Source: an uncultured Faecalibacterium sp. (GTDB taxonomy: Bacteria > Bacillota > Clostridia > Oscillospirales > Ruminococcaceae). From it: 24,832 bases of DNA. The notes under the pieces were generated by a model. The model saw nothing but the letters and a program-made list of their open reading frames with translations, was not told the origin of the DNA and did not search any database. Positions within the stretch are counted from its first letter, which is position 1, and each line of letters starts with the position of its first letter. The position numbers and the translations under genes were made by a program. Shown here one piece after another: positions 14,357-23,113 of the stretch. The DNA is taken from assembly GCA_900772565.1 (NCBI GenBank), contig CAAHET010000148.1, forward strand, positions 1-24,832, read 5' to 3'.

Positions 14357-15253
14357 ATGGAACAACTCATGCAGCTGCTGACCGCAGCAGGTATTGCTTA
14401 TAAAGAAAACGAGCCACTGGCGGCGCATTGTACCTTTAAAATCGGCGGCCCGGCGCGGCTGTTCGTGCAGCCGGTAGACCGGGCACAGCTTTGCCGCGCC
14501 GTTGCCTTGTGCAAGGCGCAAAGCGTCCGGTATTATCTGCTGGGCAACGGCAGCAATATCCTGTTTGCCGACGAGGGCTACAACGGCGCAGTGCTGGATA
14601 TTTCCTCCATGCAGGACGCTGTGGAGGTGCACGGCACACAGCTCACCGCCGTGGCGGGCGTGCGGCTCTCGGCACTGTGCAAAACGGCGCTGGAACACGG
14701 CCTGACCGGGTTGGAATTTGCTTACGGCATCCCCGGCACGGTGGGCGGCGCAGTCTACATGAACGCCGGTGCCTACGGCGGCGAGATGAAGGATGTGCTG
14801 ACCACAGTGCAGTACCTCACCGCCGAGGGCGAGGTGAAAGAGTCTGCGGCAGCGGAACTTGACCTGCGCTACCGCCACAGCATTTTTGAAGAAAACGGCG
14901 GCTGCATCCTCTCGGCACAGTTTGCCCTGACCCCGGGCGAGCCGGAAGCCATCCGCGCTAAAATGGACGAGCTGATGGCAAAGCGGCTGGACAAGCAGCC
15001 GTTGGATAAGCCCAGCGCCGGCAGCACCTTCAAGCGCCCGTTGGGTGCTTTTGCCGCTGCCCTCATTGACCAGTGCGGTCTGCGGGGCTACCGGCACGGC
15101 GGTGCCGCCGTCAGCGAGAAGCACTGCGGCTTTGTGGTGAACCTTGGCGGCGCAACCTGCGCCGATGTGCTGGCACTGTGCGAGGAAGTACGCGCCATTG
15201 TAAAGGAAAAGACCGGCTACGATCTGGAAAAAGAGATCCGCGTAGTCCGCTGA
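14357..15253 (+). CDS. murB: UDP-N-acetylenolpyruvoylglucosamine reductase (MurB)
   Basis: A 298-residue FAD enzyme that uses NADPH to reduce UDP-GlcNAc-enolpyruvate to UDP-MurNAc in peptidoglycan precursor synthesis. FAD-binding motifs GNGSNIL (63-69) and GIPGTVGGAVYMNAGAYGGE (124-143) are clear. Active-site elements are YRHS with Arg173, the PSAGSTFKRP motif with the proton-donating Ser223, and a C-terminal Glu293 (KEIRVV). The layout is that of the shorter type II (Gram-positive) MurB. AAAGGAG (14341-14347) lies 9 bases before the ATG. The gap to hprK is 29 bases, so the two are likely cotranscribed. Confidence 0.96.
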   Translation: MEQLMQLLTAAGIAYKENEPLAAHCTFKIGGPARLFVQPVDRAQLCRAVALCKAQSVRYYLLGNGSNILFADEGYNGAVLDISSMQDAVEVHGTQLTAVAGVRLSALCKTALEHGLTGLEFAYGIPGTVGGAVYMNAGAYGGEMKDVLTTVQYLTAEGEVKESAAAELDLRYRHSIFEENGGCILSAQFALTPGEPEAIRAKMDELMAKRLDKQPLDKPSAGSTFKRPLGAFAAALIDQCGLRGYRHGGAAVSEKHCGFVVNLGGATCADVLALCEEVRAIVKEKTGYDLEKEIRVVR

Positions 15254-15284
15254 GCTGCGGGAATAGAAGGAGTGGGAAACACAG

Positions 15285-16148
15285 ATGGAACTGTTGATCG
15301 TCAGCGGGCTTTCCGGCGCGGGAAAGTCTGTGGCTATGAATGCACTGGAGGATATCGGTTTTTTCTGCATCGATAACGTCCCGGCGGGGCTGCTGCCCAG
15401 CATTACGGCGTTTTCCAAGGCGGGCGACAACCAGTTGGAGCGGGTAGCGCTTTCCATGGATGTGCGCGGCTGCCGCAACAGGGAACAAATCGAGACTGCC
15501 TTGCAGCAGCTGGACGAGCAGAAAACACCCTATAAGATCCTGTTTCTGGATGCACCGGACGATGTGCTGATGCGCCGTTACAGCGAGACCCGCCGCCGCC
15601 ACCCCATCAGCATTGCAGAGGGCATCTCTACCCGAGATGCCTTTTTGAAGGAGCGGCAGATCTTACAACCCTTGAAAGACCGTGCAAACTATACCATCAA
15701 CACCGGTCTGCTCTCCACCTCCCAGAATAAAGAGCGCATCTGCGATCTGTTTATGAAAAACGGCGGGGCAAAAAATGCCATGCGGCTCACCATCATGTCC
15801 TTCGGGTTCAAGTTTGGTCTGCCGCCGGAGGCCGACCTTGTGCTGGATGTACGCTGCCTGCCCAACCCCTTCTATGTGCCGGAACTGAAGCATAAGACTG
15901 GGCTGGATCAGGAGGTGGTGGATTTTGTCATGGGCCACCCCGAAGCACAGGAACTGCTGCACCGGTACGAGAACTTTTTACAGTACGCCCTGCCGCTCTA
16001 TGTCAAGGAAGGCAAAAGCCAGCTGACCATTGCGGTGGGCTGCACGGGCGGCAAGCATCGCTCCATCACATTCGCACGCAAGCTTGCGGAATACTGCACC
16101 TCTCTGGGCTACGAGCCCGGGGTGCAGCACCGGGACGCCGTGCGCTGA
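15285..16148 (+). CDS. rapZ: RapZ/YvcJ family nucleotide-binding protein
   Basis: A 287-residue P-loop ATP/GTP-binding protein. Walker A GLSGAGKS (8-15) is followed by the conserved ALEDIGFFCIDNVPAGLLP segment, FLDAPDDVLMRRYSETRRRHP, and a C-terminal domain with GCTGGKHRSITFARKLAEY near residue 251. In Escherichia coli RapZ is an RNA-binding adaptor controlling GlmS synthesis; in Bacillus the orthologue YvcJ is a GTPase/ATPase linked to competence. The precise role here is unknown. SD AAGGAG is 12 bases upstream of the ATG. It sits between murB and whiA with short gaps (31 and 16 bases). The yvcK gene often found next to it is missing. Confidence 0.95.
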   Translation: MELLIVSGLSGAGKSVAMNALEDIGFFCIDNVPAGLLPSITAFSKAGDNQLERVALSMDVRGCRNREQIETALQQLDEQKTPYKILFLDAPDDVLMRRYSETRRRHPISIAEGISTRDAFLKERQILQPLKDRANYTINTGLLSTSQNKERICDLFMKNGGAKNAMRLTIMSFGFKFGLPPEADLVLDVRCLPNPFYVPELKHKTGLDQEVVDFVMGHPEAQELLHRYENFLQYALPLYVKEGKSQLTIAVGCTGGKHRSITFARKLAEYCTSLGYEPGVQHRDAVR

Positions 16149-16164
16149 AAACAGAGGAAATACT

Positions 16165-17097
16165 ATGAGTTTTGCATCCAGTGCGCGGGAGGAGATCGCG
16201 CAGCGCAGCCCCACCAAGGAATGCTGTGTGCGTGCAGCTGCCTATGGCATTGCCTGCTTTGCCAAATACTTTGATGCCCGCGGCCTTGTGCTGCAAACTG
16301 AGCAGCCCCATACGGTGCAGCTGGCACAGCAGCTGTTTGCGCGCTGCGGCATCCGGGGCGAGATATTGGAAAAGCCCCGCGCCAGCGGTGTGCTGTACGA
16401 GTTCAATATCCGCGATGCGGAGCAGGTAGCCCGTCTGCACGAGCTGTTCGGCACCACCGGCAGGGAGACCAGCTTGCAGATCGACCCCGGGCTTATCCGC
16501 TGCCAGACTTGCGTCAGCGCCTATATCGCCATGGCGTTTCTGTGCAGCGGTACGGTCACCGACCCGCAAAAGGAATATAATCTGGAATTTCTCACCTCCC
16601 GGACGAACCTCGCCCGGGATTTTGAAGCGCTGCTGGCCGAGCACGAGTTTGCGCCCCATCGCACCCGCCGCAACGGCGTGAACCTGATCTACGTCAAGAC
16701 CGGTGCCAACGTGGAGCGCTTGCTCCGCTTTATGGGCGCTGCGGATGCAGCAACACAAATTAGCGTGCTCAAGGCGTTCAAGCAGGTGCGCAACCAGACC
16801 AACCGGCAGACAAACTGCGATACCGCAAACCTTGGCAAAACCGCGCGGGCAAATGCCCAGACCCTGAAAGCCATCCGCTATCTGCAGGAGCAGCACGCAC
16901 TGGAAACTTTGCCGGAAGTATTGCAGCAGGCAGCAGCCAAGCGGCTGCAATACCCGGATCTTTCGCTTACCGCGCTGTGCGGCTGCTTTGACCCGGCAGT
17001 GAGCAAATCCGGCTTATCACATCGGATGAAAAAACTGGAGGCACTGGCGGAAAATCTGCGCCAGCGCCAGCAGGAGGGACAGGAGGCAGTACAATGA
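16165..17097 (+). CDS. whiA: WhiA, DNA-binding regulator/cell division factor
   Basis: A 310-residue WhiA homologue. The N-terminal part is the degenerate LAGLIDADG homing-endonuclease-like domain, including IDPGLIRCQTCVSAYIAMAFLCSGTV. The C-terminal helix-turn-helix contains YPDLSLTALCGCFDPAVSKSGLSHRMKKLEALAE. WhiA activates sporulation genes in Streptomyces, and in Bacillus it binds the nucleoid and affects division and chromosome segregation. The gene occurs in nearly all Gram-positives, sporing or not. The ATG at 16165 has AGAGGA with 6 bases spacing; a longer open frame reaches back into rapZ but lacks family similarity. Its stop overlaps the dnaE start (ATGA). Confidence 0.94.
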   Translation: MSFASSAREEIAQRSPTKECCVRAAAYGIACFAKYFDARGLVLQTEQPHTVQLAQQLFARCGIRGEILEKPRASGVLYEFNIRDAEQVARLHELFGTTGRETSLQIDPGLIRCQTCVSAYIAMAFLCSGTVTDPQKEYNLEFLTSRTNLARDFEALLAEHEFAPHRTRRNGVNLIYVKTGANVERLLRFMGAADAATQISVLKAFKQVRNQTNRQTNCDTANLGKTARANAQTLKAIRYLQEQHALETLPEVLQQAAAKRLQYPDLSLTALCGCFDPAVSKSGLSHRMKKLEALAENLRQRQQEGQEAVQ

Positions 17098-20000
17098 GTG
17101 AACCCACCGCAAATACCCGTCCCTTTGCCCATCTGCATATCCATACGGAATACAGCCTTTTGGACGGTGCCTGCCGCATCGACCAGCTGATGGAGCGGGT
17201 GAAAGAATGCGGACAGACCGCTATCGCCTGTACCGACCACGGCGTGATGTACGGCTGTGTGCAGTTTTATAAAGCAGCTAAAAAGGCGGGCATCAAGCCC
17301 ATCATCGGCTGCGAGGTCTATGTTGCCACCCGCACCCGCTTTGATAAGGTAAATAAAATAGATGGCAACAACCACCTGATTCTTCTATGCAAAAACGAGA
17401 CCGGCTACAAGAACCTGATCAAAATGGTCTCGGCCGGTTTTGTGGAGGGCTTTTACTCCAAGCCCCGTGTGGATAAGCGGCTTTTGGAGCAATACCACGA
17501 GGGGCTTATTTGCCTTTCGGCCTGTCTGGCGGGCGAGATCCCGCAGGCCATTCTGGCAGGGGACTACGAGCGCGCAAAGGCGACTGCGCTGTGGTACCGG
17601 GATCTGTTCGGTGCAGAAAATTACTACATCGAATTGCAGGATCACGGCCTGAAAGAGGATACCACCGTTCTGCCGCAGCTCATCAAGCTTTCCCGGGAGA
17701 CGGGCATTCCCATGGCAGCCACCAACGACGCCCATTATCTGCGCAAAGAGGACGCCAAGATGCAGAGCATCCTGCTGTGCATCCAGACCGGCAAGACCAT
17801 TCAGGACGCCGACCGTATGGAGTTCCAGACCGATGAATTCTACGTCAAGACCACCGACGAGATGTACGAGCTGTTCTCTATGGTGCCGGAGGCCTGCGCC
17901 AATACGGCAAAGATCGCCGAGCAGTGCAATTTTGACTTTGAGTTCGGTCACACCAAAATCCCTTACTACAAAGCCCCGGACGGCATGGACAATCAGGCCT
18001 ATTTTGAAAAACTCTGCTGGGACGGCTTGGAACACCGCTACGGCCCGGATGTGCCGCAGGCCAACATCGACCGCCTGAAATATGAGATCGGCGTGGTCAA
18101 GACCATGGGGTATACTAACTACTACCTCATTGTGTGGGACTATATCAATTTTGCAAAAAGTCAGGGCATCCCGGTGGGGCCGGGACGCGGCTCCGGCGCG
18201 GGTAGTATTGCTGCCTACTGCGTGGGCATCACGGATATCGACCCCATCCGCTATAACCTGATCTTCGAGCGCTTTTTGAACCCCGAGCGCGTCAGTATGC
18301 CGGATTTCGACGTGGACTTCTGCTACGAGCGTCGGCAGGAGGTCATCGACTACGTCAACCGCAAATATGGTGCGGACCATGTGGCGCAAATCGTCACCTT
18401 TGGTACTATGGCCGCCCGCAACGCCATCCGGGACGTGGGCCGCGTGATGGGCATCCCGTACCAGCAGGTGGATGTGGTGGCAAAGCTTGTGCCCATGGAA
18501 CTGAAGATGACCCTGAAACGGGCGTTGGAGGTTTCCAGTGAACTGAAAAAGCTTTATGACACTGACCCGCAGGTGACTGAGCTCATCGATACCGCTTTAA
18601 AGGTGGAGGGCATGCCCCGGCACGCCTCCACCCATGCGGCGGGCGTGGTCATCACCCCGGAGCCGACCGATTATTATCTACCGCTTGCCACCAACGATGG
18701 CCTGCCGGTGACCCAGTTCAACATGACCGAGATCGAGGAACTGGGTCTTTTGAAGATGGACTTTCTGGGTCTGCGCACCCTGACCGTCATCCGGGACGCA
18801 GAGGTGGCGGTGCAAAAGCAGCACCCGGAGTTCTCCATCCGCGATCTGGACTATGACGACCCGGATACCTATAAAATGCTGGGTCAGGGCGATACCGAGG
18901 GCGTGTTCCAGCTGGAATCCTCCGGCATGAAGCAGGTGCTTGTGGGGTTGCAGCCCCAGAACCTTGAAGATGTCATCGCTCTGATCAGCCTGTACCGCCC
19001 GGGTCCCATGGACTCCATTCCCACCTATCTGCGCAACCGGCACGAGCCGGACAAGATCAGCTACAAGACCCCGCAGCTGGCGCACATTCTGGATGTGACC
19101 AACGGCTGCATCGTCTATCAGGAGCAGGTCATGCAGATCTTCCGGGAGCTGGCAGGCTTCTCCTTCGGGCAGGCAGATAACGTCCGCCGCGCCATGAGCA
19201 AAAAGAAGCACGCCGTCATGGAAGCAGAACGGGAGCACTTTGTGCACGGCTGCACTGAGCCCGGTCACGAATGCCCGGGCTGCGTTGCCAACGGCATCCC
19301 GGAGCAGGTGGCAAATCAGATCTACGACGAGATGTCCAGCTTTGCGTCCTACGCCTTCAACAAGAGCCACGCCGCCTGCTACGCTTATGTGGCTTTTCAG
19401 ACCGCTTATCTCAAGTGCCATTACCCCAGCCAGTTTATGGCGGCATTGCTGACCAGTGTGCTGGATAATACAGATAAGGTCATTGAGTATTCCGGCGAGT
19501 GCGCCCGTCTGGGCATCAAGGTGCTGCCGCCGGATGTGAACATCTCCAACGGAGGCTTTACCGCCGATGATAACGGTCAGATCCGTTTTGGCCTGAACGC
19601 GGTGAAAAACGTAGGCCGCAACCTCATCGAGAACGCAGTCACCGAGCGCAGGGAAAAGCCCTATACCAGCCTTTACGATTTCTGCAAGCGGATGCACGGC
19701 AGCGAGCTGAACCGCCGCTCGGTGGAAAGCCTGATCAAAGCCGGTGCCTTTGACTGCTTTGGTTCCAACCGCCACAGTATGGTGGAGGCGGTAGAGGGTA
19801 TCCTCAAGAGCATCGAGACTGACTCCCGCCGCAATCTGGAAGGACAGCTGGATCTGTTCTCCGTGATGAGCGGGGAAGCGCAGAATAGCCCGCAAGAGGA
19901 TGTCTACGAAATTCGCCCCTTAGCAGAGTACACCCCTGCCGAGCTGCTGCAGCAGGAAAAAGAGGTCAGCGGCCTGTATCTGTCCGGCCATCCGTTGGAT

Positions 20001-20603
20001 GCCTACCGGGAAAAGTCTGCCCGCATCGGCTCCCACACCATCAAAGACCTCACCGGCGAGGATGCCCATGTGCAGGACGGCGAAAAGGTGCGCATTGTGT
20101 GTGCAGTGGTCAAAAACCGCATGATGACGACCAAATCCAACAGCATGATGGCCTTTACCAGCGTAGAGGATCTGACCGGTACCATGGAAGTGATCGTGTT
20201 CCCCAAGGTGCTGGACAGGTTCCGGGATGCCATTCAGGAAAACGCTGTTGTGGTCATCGATGGCCGACTTTCCGTGCGGGAGGATGAAGCTTCCAAGCTG
20301 CTGGCAGACAGCATCCTGCCCATTGACAGCTACGACCCGACCCGCTTGGATAAAGGCCGCCCGGATCCTGTCAAAACAGCTGCCCGGCGGGTGTTCATCC
20401 GTCTGCCGTCCCGCAGCTGCCCTCAGTACGATAAAGTGGTGAACCTGCTGGAGATCTTTGATGGTGATATCCCGGTGATCCTGTATCTGGAAGATACCAA
20501 GCAGAAGCTGGCCGCACCGCGTCGGCTTTACACTTCTGGGCATCCGCTCTTCTTCAAAGAGCTGGAGCGGCTGCTGGGTGCAGAAAATGTTGCAACAAAA
20601 TAA
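17094..20603 (+). CDS. dnaE: DNA polymerase III subunit alpha, DnaE type
   Basis: A 1169-residue C-family replicative polymerase. The N-terminal PHP domain begins with HLHIH (His13, His15, His17). The palm domain has GPGRGSGAGS (near 362) and PDFDVDF with catalytic Asp404, Asp406 and Asp408. FNKSHA is near 755. Helix-hairpin-helix and a C-terminal OB domain (VRIVCAVVKNRMM from about 998) complete the enzyme. Low-GC Gram-positives usually also have PolC, with DnaE extending RNA primers on the lagging strand; polC is not in this window. Start ATG overlaps the whiA stop by 4 bases, with AGGAGG (17081-17086) at 7 bases. It is the last gene of the operon. Confidence 0.97.
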   Translation: MSEPTANTRPFAHLHIHTEYSLLDGACRIDQLMERVKECGQTAIACTDHGVMYGCVQFYKAAKKAGIKPIIGCEVYVATRTRFDKVNKIDGNNHLILLCKNETGYKNLIKMVSAGFVEGFYSKPRVDKRLLEQYHEGLICLSACLAGEIPQAILAGDYERAKATALWYRDLFGAENYYIELQDHGLKEDTTVLPQLIKLSRETGIPMAATNDAHYLRKEDAKMQSILLCIQTGKTIQDADRMEFQTDEFYVKTTDEMYELFSMVPEACANTAKIAEQCNFDFEFGHTKIPYYKAPDGMDNQAYFEKLCWDGLEHRYGPDVPQANIDRLKYEIGVVKTMGYTNYYLIVWDYINFAKSQGIPVGPGRGSGAGSIAAYCVGITDIDPIRYNLIFERFLNPERVSMPDFDVDFCYERRQEVIDYVNRKYGADHVAQIVTFGTMAARNAIRDVGRVMGIPYQQVDVVAKLVPMELKMTLKRALEVSSELKKLYDTDPQVTELIDTALKVEGMPRHASTHAAGVVITPEPTDYYLPLATNDGLPVTQFNMTEIEELGLLKMDFLGLRTLTVIRDAEVAVQKQHPEFSIRDLDYDDPDTYKMLGQGDTEGVFQLESSGMKQVLVGLQPQNLEDVIALISLYRPGPMDSIPTYLRNRHEPDKISYKTPQLAHILDVTNGCIVYQEQVMQIFRELAGFSFGQADNVRRAMSKKKHAVMEAEREHFVHGCTEPGHECPGCVANGIPEQVANQIYDEMSSFASYAFNKSHAACYAYVAFQTAYLKCHYPSQFMAALLTSVLDNTDKVIEYSGECARLGIKVLPPDVNISNGGFTADDNGQIRFGLNAVKNVGRNLIENAVTERREKPYTSLYDFCKRMHGSELNRRSVESLIKAGAFDCFGSNRHSMVEAVEGILKSIETDSRRNLEGQLDLFSVMSGEAQNSPQEDVYEIRPLAEYTPAELLQQEKEVSGLYLSGHPLDAYREKSARIGSHTIKDLTGEDAHVQDGEKVRIVCAVVKNRMMTTKSNSMMAFTSVEDLTGTMEVIVFPKVLDRFRDAIQENAVVVIDGRLSVREDEASKLLADSILPIDSYDPTRLDKGRPDPVKTAARRVFIRLPSRSCPQYDKVVNLLEIFDGDIPVILYLEDTKQKLAAPRRLYTSGHPLFFKELERLLGAENVATK

Positions 20604-20616
20604 CATATTTGTGCAC

Positions 20617-20648
20617 GAATGGCACCGCATGAGGTGATTCTATTTTTT
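20617..20648 (+). terminator. Probable terminator after dnaE
   Basis: GAAT-GG-CACC (20617-20626) pairs with GGTGATTC (20633-20640) around a 6-base loop with a 2-base bulge, followed by TATTTTTT. The stem is short, so efficiency is uncertain. Confidence 0.5.
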
Positions 20649-20732
20649 CCAAACGGCATGAATCACAAAAACAGCACGATATAGCGCTGTTATATTGCAC
20701 TGCATGGAATTGCATAAAGTCTCAAAACCCTA

Positions 20733-20762
20733 TTGAAATTTGTCTGGATGGTGTGCTATAAT
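20733..20762 (+). promoter_or_regulatory. Sigma-A promoter of pfkA
   Basis: TTGAAA (20733-20738) and TATAAT (20757-20762) are 18 bases apart, with an extended -10 TG at 20754-20755. Start near 20769 gives a leader of about 107 bases containing a small GCCTGT/ACAGGC hairpin (20799-20804 with 20822-20827). I see no known riboswitch in it. Confidence 0.8.
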
Positions 20763-20875
20763 CATTAAAGGCGAATCAAAGCTATTGCAAAGCAACCAGC
20801 CTGTTTCTGGAAAAAGAGGGTACAGGCAAAAGGGTAAATGAAGAACTGAACTGTAAATTGGAGGGAATCTCTCGT

Positions 20876-21850
20876 ATGGAAAAGCAAATCAAAACGATTG
20901 GCGTGCTTACAAGCGGTGGTGATGCTCCCGGCATGAACGCTGCTGTGCGCGCTGTGGTACGCGCCGGCCTGCACAAGGGCTTCCGTATGATCGGCATTCA
21001 GCGCGGCTACAACGGCCTGCTGAACGGCGAGTGCTTTGAAATGAACCTGCGCAGCGTTTCTAATATCATCTCTGCCGGCGGCACCATTCTGTATACGGCA
21101 CGCTGCCTGGAGTTCAAGACCAAGGAAGGTCAGGATAAGGGCGCTGAAAAGTGCCGCGAACTGGGCATTGATGCGCTGGTCGTTATCGGCGGCGACGGTT
21201 CCTACCGTGGTGCCCGTGAACTGGCACATCGCGGCATTCCCATGATCGGTCTGCCCGGTACGATTGATAATGATATCGCCTGCACCGATTACACCATCGG
21301 CTATGATACCGCCATGAACACCGCACTGGAAATGATCGACAAGCTGCGCGACACCACCCAGAGTCACGACCGTTGCAGTGTGGTCGAGGTCATGGGTCGC
21401 AACGCCGGTTACATCGCTCTGAACGTGGCCATCGCCTCCGGTGCTATGGCTGTGCTGCTGCCCGAGAAGGAATTCGATATGCAGCGCGACATTCTGGATA
21501 AGATCGCCGAGACCCAAAAGACCGGCAAGCGTCACTTTATCATCATTGTGGCCGAGGGCGTGGGTCATGCACAGGAGATCGCCAACGAAATCCAGGCACG
21601 CACCGGCATCGATTCCCGCGCAACCATTCTGGGTCATGTGCAGCGCGGTGGTTCTCCCACTCTGCGTGACCGCGTGAATGCTTCTGCCATGGGCTATCAG
21701 GCTGTCTGCCTGCTGGAGCAGGGCAAGTATAACCGCATCGTCGGCATGAAGGGCGAGAAGCTGGTGGACTACCCTGTGGACGAGGCTTTGGAGATGACCA
21801 AGAGCCTTGACCCCGTGCTGGTGGACGTGTGCAACACTATTTCCATCTGA
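20876..21850 (+). CDS. pfkA: ATP-dependent 6-phosphofructokinase
   Basis: A 324-residue PfkA that phosphorylates fructose 6-phosphate to fructose 1,6-bisphosphate, the committed step of glycolysis. The sequence shows GGDAPGMNAAVRA at the ATP site, GGDGSYRGA, GLPGTIDNDI with the catalytic Asp, TIGYDTAMNT, and ILGHVQRGGSPTLRDR. Gly in GGDGS (instead of GGDD) and Gly before TIDND point to ATP, not pyrophosphate, as donor. GGAGG (20860-20864) lies 11 bases before the chosen ATG; an upstream in-frame TTG overlaps the SD. It follows dnaE as in many clostridia but has its own promoter and terminator. Confidence 0.97.
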   Translation: MEKQIKTIGVLTSGGDAPGMNAAVRAVVRAGLHKGFRMIGIQRGYNGLLNGECFEMNLRSVSNIISAGGTILYTARCLEFKTKEGQDKGAEKCRELGIDALVVIGGDGSYRGARELAHRGIPMIGLPGTIDNDIACTDYTIGYDTAMNTALEMIDKLRDTTQSHDRCSVVEVMGRNAGYIALNVAIASGAMAVLLPEKEFDMQRDILDKIAETQKTGKRHFIIIVAEGVGHAQEIANEIQARTGIDSRATILGHVQRGGSPTLRDRVNASAMGYQAVCLLEQGKYNRIVGMKGEKLVDYPVDEALEMTKSLDPVLVDVCNTISI

Positions 21851-21866
21851 TTTTAACGTCAAATAC

Positions 21867-21909
21867 AAGAGCTATCCGTTCGGGTTTTCTGAGCGGATGG
21901 CTCTTTTTT
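21867..21909 (+). terminator. Intrinsic terminator after pfkA
   Basis: AGAGC-T-ATCCG-T-TC pairs with GA-G-CGGAT-G-GCTCT (14 pairs, two of them G-T) around GGGTTTTCT, followed by a run of T residues ending at 21909. Confidence 0.9.
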
Positions 21910-21962
21910 GCTGCCGATTTTTCAGAGATGACGTATGATAAGTAAAATTCAACAACTTTTTG

Positions 21963-21991
21963 TTTACAAATGCTTCCGAATAAGTTATACT
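21963..21991 (+). promoter_or_regulatory. Sigma-A promoter of the mmcQ-like/gyrI-like pair
   Basis: TTTACA (21963-21968) and TATACT (21986-21991) are separated by exactly 17 bases. Start near 21998 is only about 15 bases before the ATG at 22013, so the leader is little more than the SD site. Confidence 0.75.
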
Positions 21992-22012
21992 GAGAAAAAC
22001 GGAGGTGCCGCC

Positions 22013-22396
22013 ATGAAATACAGCTGGATCGACACAGAGCTTTTACAAAAGCCTGGCGTTACCAAAGACTTACAGGCAGAGTGGAACTGGATAAGATATC
22101 ACATCGGCGGAAAAATGTTTGCAGCCGTCTGTCTGGATGATGCCACGGGAAAGCCGGTGTATATTACCTGCAAGCTGGACCCCGCCGAGGGGGAGTTTTT
22201 GCGCCGACAGTATGAGGATATCATTCCGGGCTACTATATGAATAAGGTGCATTGGAACTCCGTAAAAGCAGAGGGAAACGTGCCGGACGCACTGCTGCGG
22301 GAGATGCTGGAAAAATCTTATCGGCTGGTGCTGGGCAGCCTTAGCAAGAAGAAGCAGCGTGAGCTGCTGGAAGGAGAAAAGAAGAATGCCATTTGA
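22013..22396 (+). CDS. MmcQ/YjbR family protein
   Basis: A 127-residue member of the MmcQ/YjbR (DUF419) family, small proteins with a double-wing fold sometimes described as DNA-binding. Diagnostic segments are GVTKDLQAEWNWIRYHIGGKMFAAVCLD, YITCKLDPAEGEFLRRQYEDIIPGYYMNKVHWNSV and the late SYRLVLGSL. Biological function is not established for the family. The ATG at 22013 has a strong GGAGGTG SD 7 bases upstream; an earlier in-frame start would precede the promoter and is rejected. Its 3' end overlaps the next gene by 11 bases, and that gene's SD lies inside it, so the two proteins are made together. Confidence 0.88.
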   Translation: MKYSWIDTELLQKPGVTKDLQAEWNWIRYHIGGKMFAAVCLDDATGKPVYITCKLDPAEGEFLRRQYEDIIPGYYMNKVHWNSVKAEGNVPDALLREMLEKSYRLVLGSLSKKKQRELLEGEKKNAI

Positions 22397-23021
22397 CTAT
22401 AAGAAAGAATATAAAGAATTCTATCTCCCGTCTAAGAAACCGCAGATCATCACTGTCCCTGCGATGAATTTTGTGGCGGCACAGGGCAAGGGCGACCCCA
22501 ACGACCCGGCAGGGGAATACAAGGCAGCGCTGGAGCTGCTGTACGGTATTGCGTTTACCATTAAAATGAGTTACAAGGGCAGCCACAAGATGGACGGCTA
22601 TTTTGAATATGTCGTTCCGCCGCTGGAAGGGCTGTGGCATCAGCCCGGGGCGGAGGGTGTGGATTTTTCCAACAAGGAGACCTTTATCTGGACCTCCATG
22701 ATCCGTCTGCCGGAATTTGTCACCCGTGCCGAATTTGACTGGGCAGTGCAGGAGGCCACTGCCAAAAAGAAAAAGGATTTTTCTAAGGTGGAATTTTTCA
22801 CCTACGATGAAGGCCTGTGCGTGCAATGTATGCACATCGGCCCCTACGACACCGAACCGGAGACCCTGCGGCAGCTGGATGCGTTTGCAGCGGAGCAGGG
22901 ATATTGCCCGGATTTTTCAGACACACGCTTCCATCACGAGATCTATCTGGGCGACCCGCGCCGCACTGCACCGGAAAAGCTGAAAACCGTGCTGCGGCAC
23001 CCGATCCGCAAAATAGAATAA
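22386..23021 (+). CDS. GyrI-like small-molecule-binding domain protein
   Basis: A 211-residue cytoplasmic protein of the GyrI-like family common in Clostridia. It begins MPFDYKKEYKEFYLPSKKP, with later GKGDPNDPAGEYKAALELLYGIAFTIKMSYK, FEYVVPPLEGLWHQ, CMHIGPYDTEPETL and FHHEIYLGD. The fold resembles the effector domains of SoxS/BmrR-type regulators but has no DNA-binding domain. Some GyrI-like proteins have been shown to bind or hydrolyse small xenobiotics, so a protective role is possible but unproven. AAGGAG (22371-22376) lies 9 bases before the ATG, inside the upstream gene. It overlaps that gene by 11 bases and is likely translationally coupled to it. Confidence 0.85.
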   Translation: MPFDYKKEYKEFYLPSKKPQIITVPAMNFVAAQGKGDPNDPAGEYKAALELLYGIAFTIKMSYKGSHKMDGYFEYVVPPLEGLWHQPGAEGVDFSNKETFIWTSMIRLPEFVTRAEFDWAVQEATAKKKKDFSKVEFFTYDEGLCVQCMHIGPYDTEPETLRQLDAFAAEQGYCPDFSDTRFHHEIYLGDPRRTAPEKLKTVLRHPIRKIE

Positions 23022-23062
23022 CAGAAAACTTCACAAAAACTGTCGCTTTTTCTTGTAAGATG

Positions 23063-23071
23063 TGCTATACT
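23063..23071 (+). promoter_or_regulatory. Extended -10 promoter of guaA
   Basis: TGCTATACT (23063-23071) combines TATACT with an upstream TG, and no good -35 is seen 16-18 bases away. Predicted start near 23078 leaves a leader of about 36 bases, too short for a purine riboswitch. Confidence 0.6.
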
Positions 23072-23113
23072 AAAATTATCTGTAAAACACACTTAAAAAT
23101 GGAGGAAAACATC

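Noticed and set aside
21963..21968. TTTACA upstream of the mmcQ-like gene as a Pho box.
   Set aside because: Single copy, positioned exactly as a -35 element; no tandem repeat.
22817..23113. N-terminal extension of GuaA by about 100 residues from an upstream in-frame start.
   Set aside because: The extension overlaps the GyrI-like gene and the guaA promoter and lacks similarity to GMP synthases; the ATG at 23114 has a proper SD.
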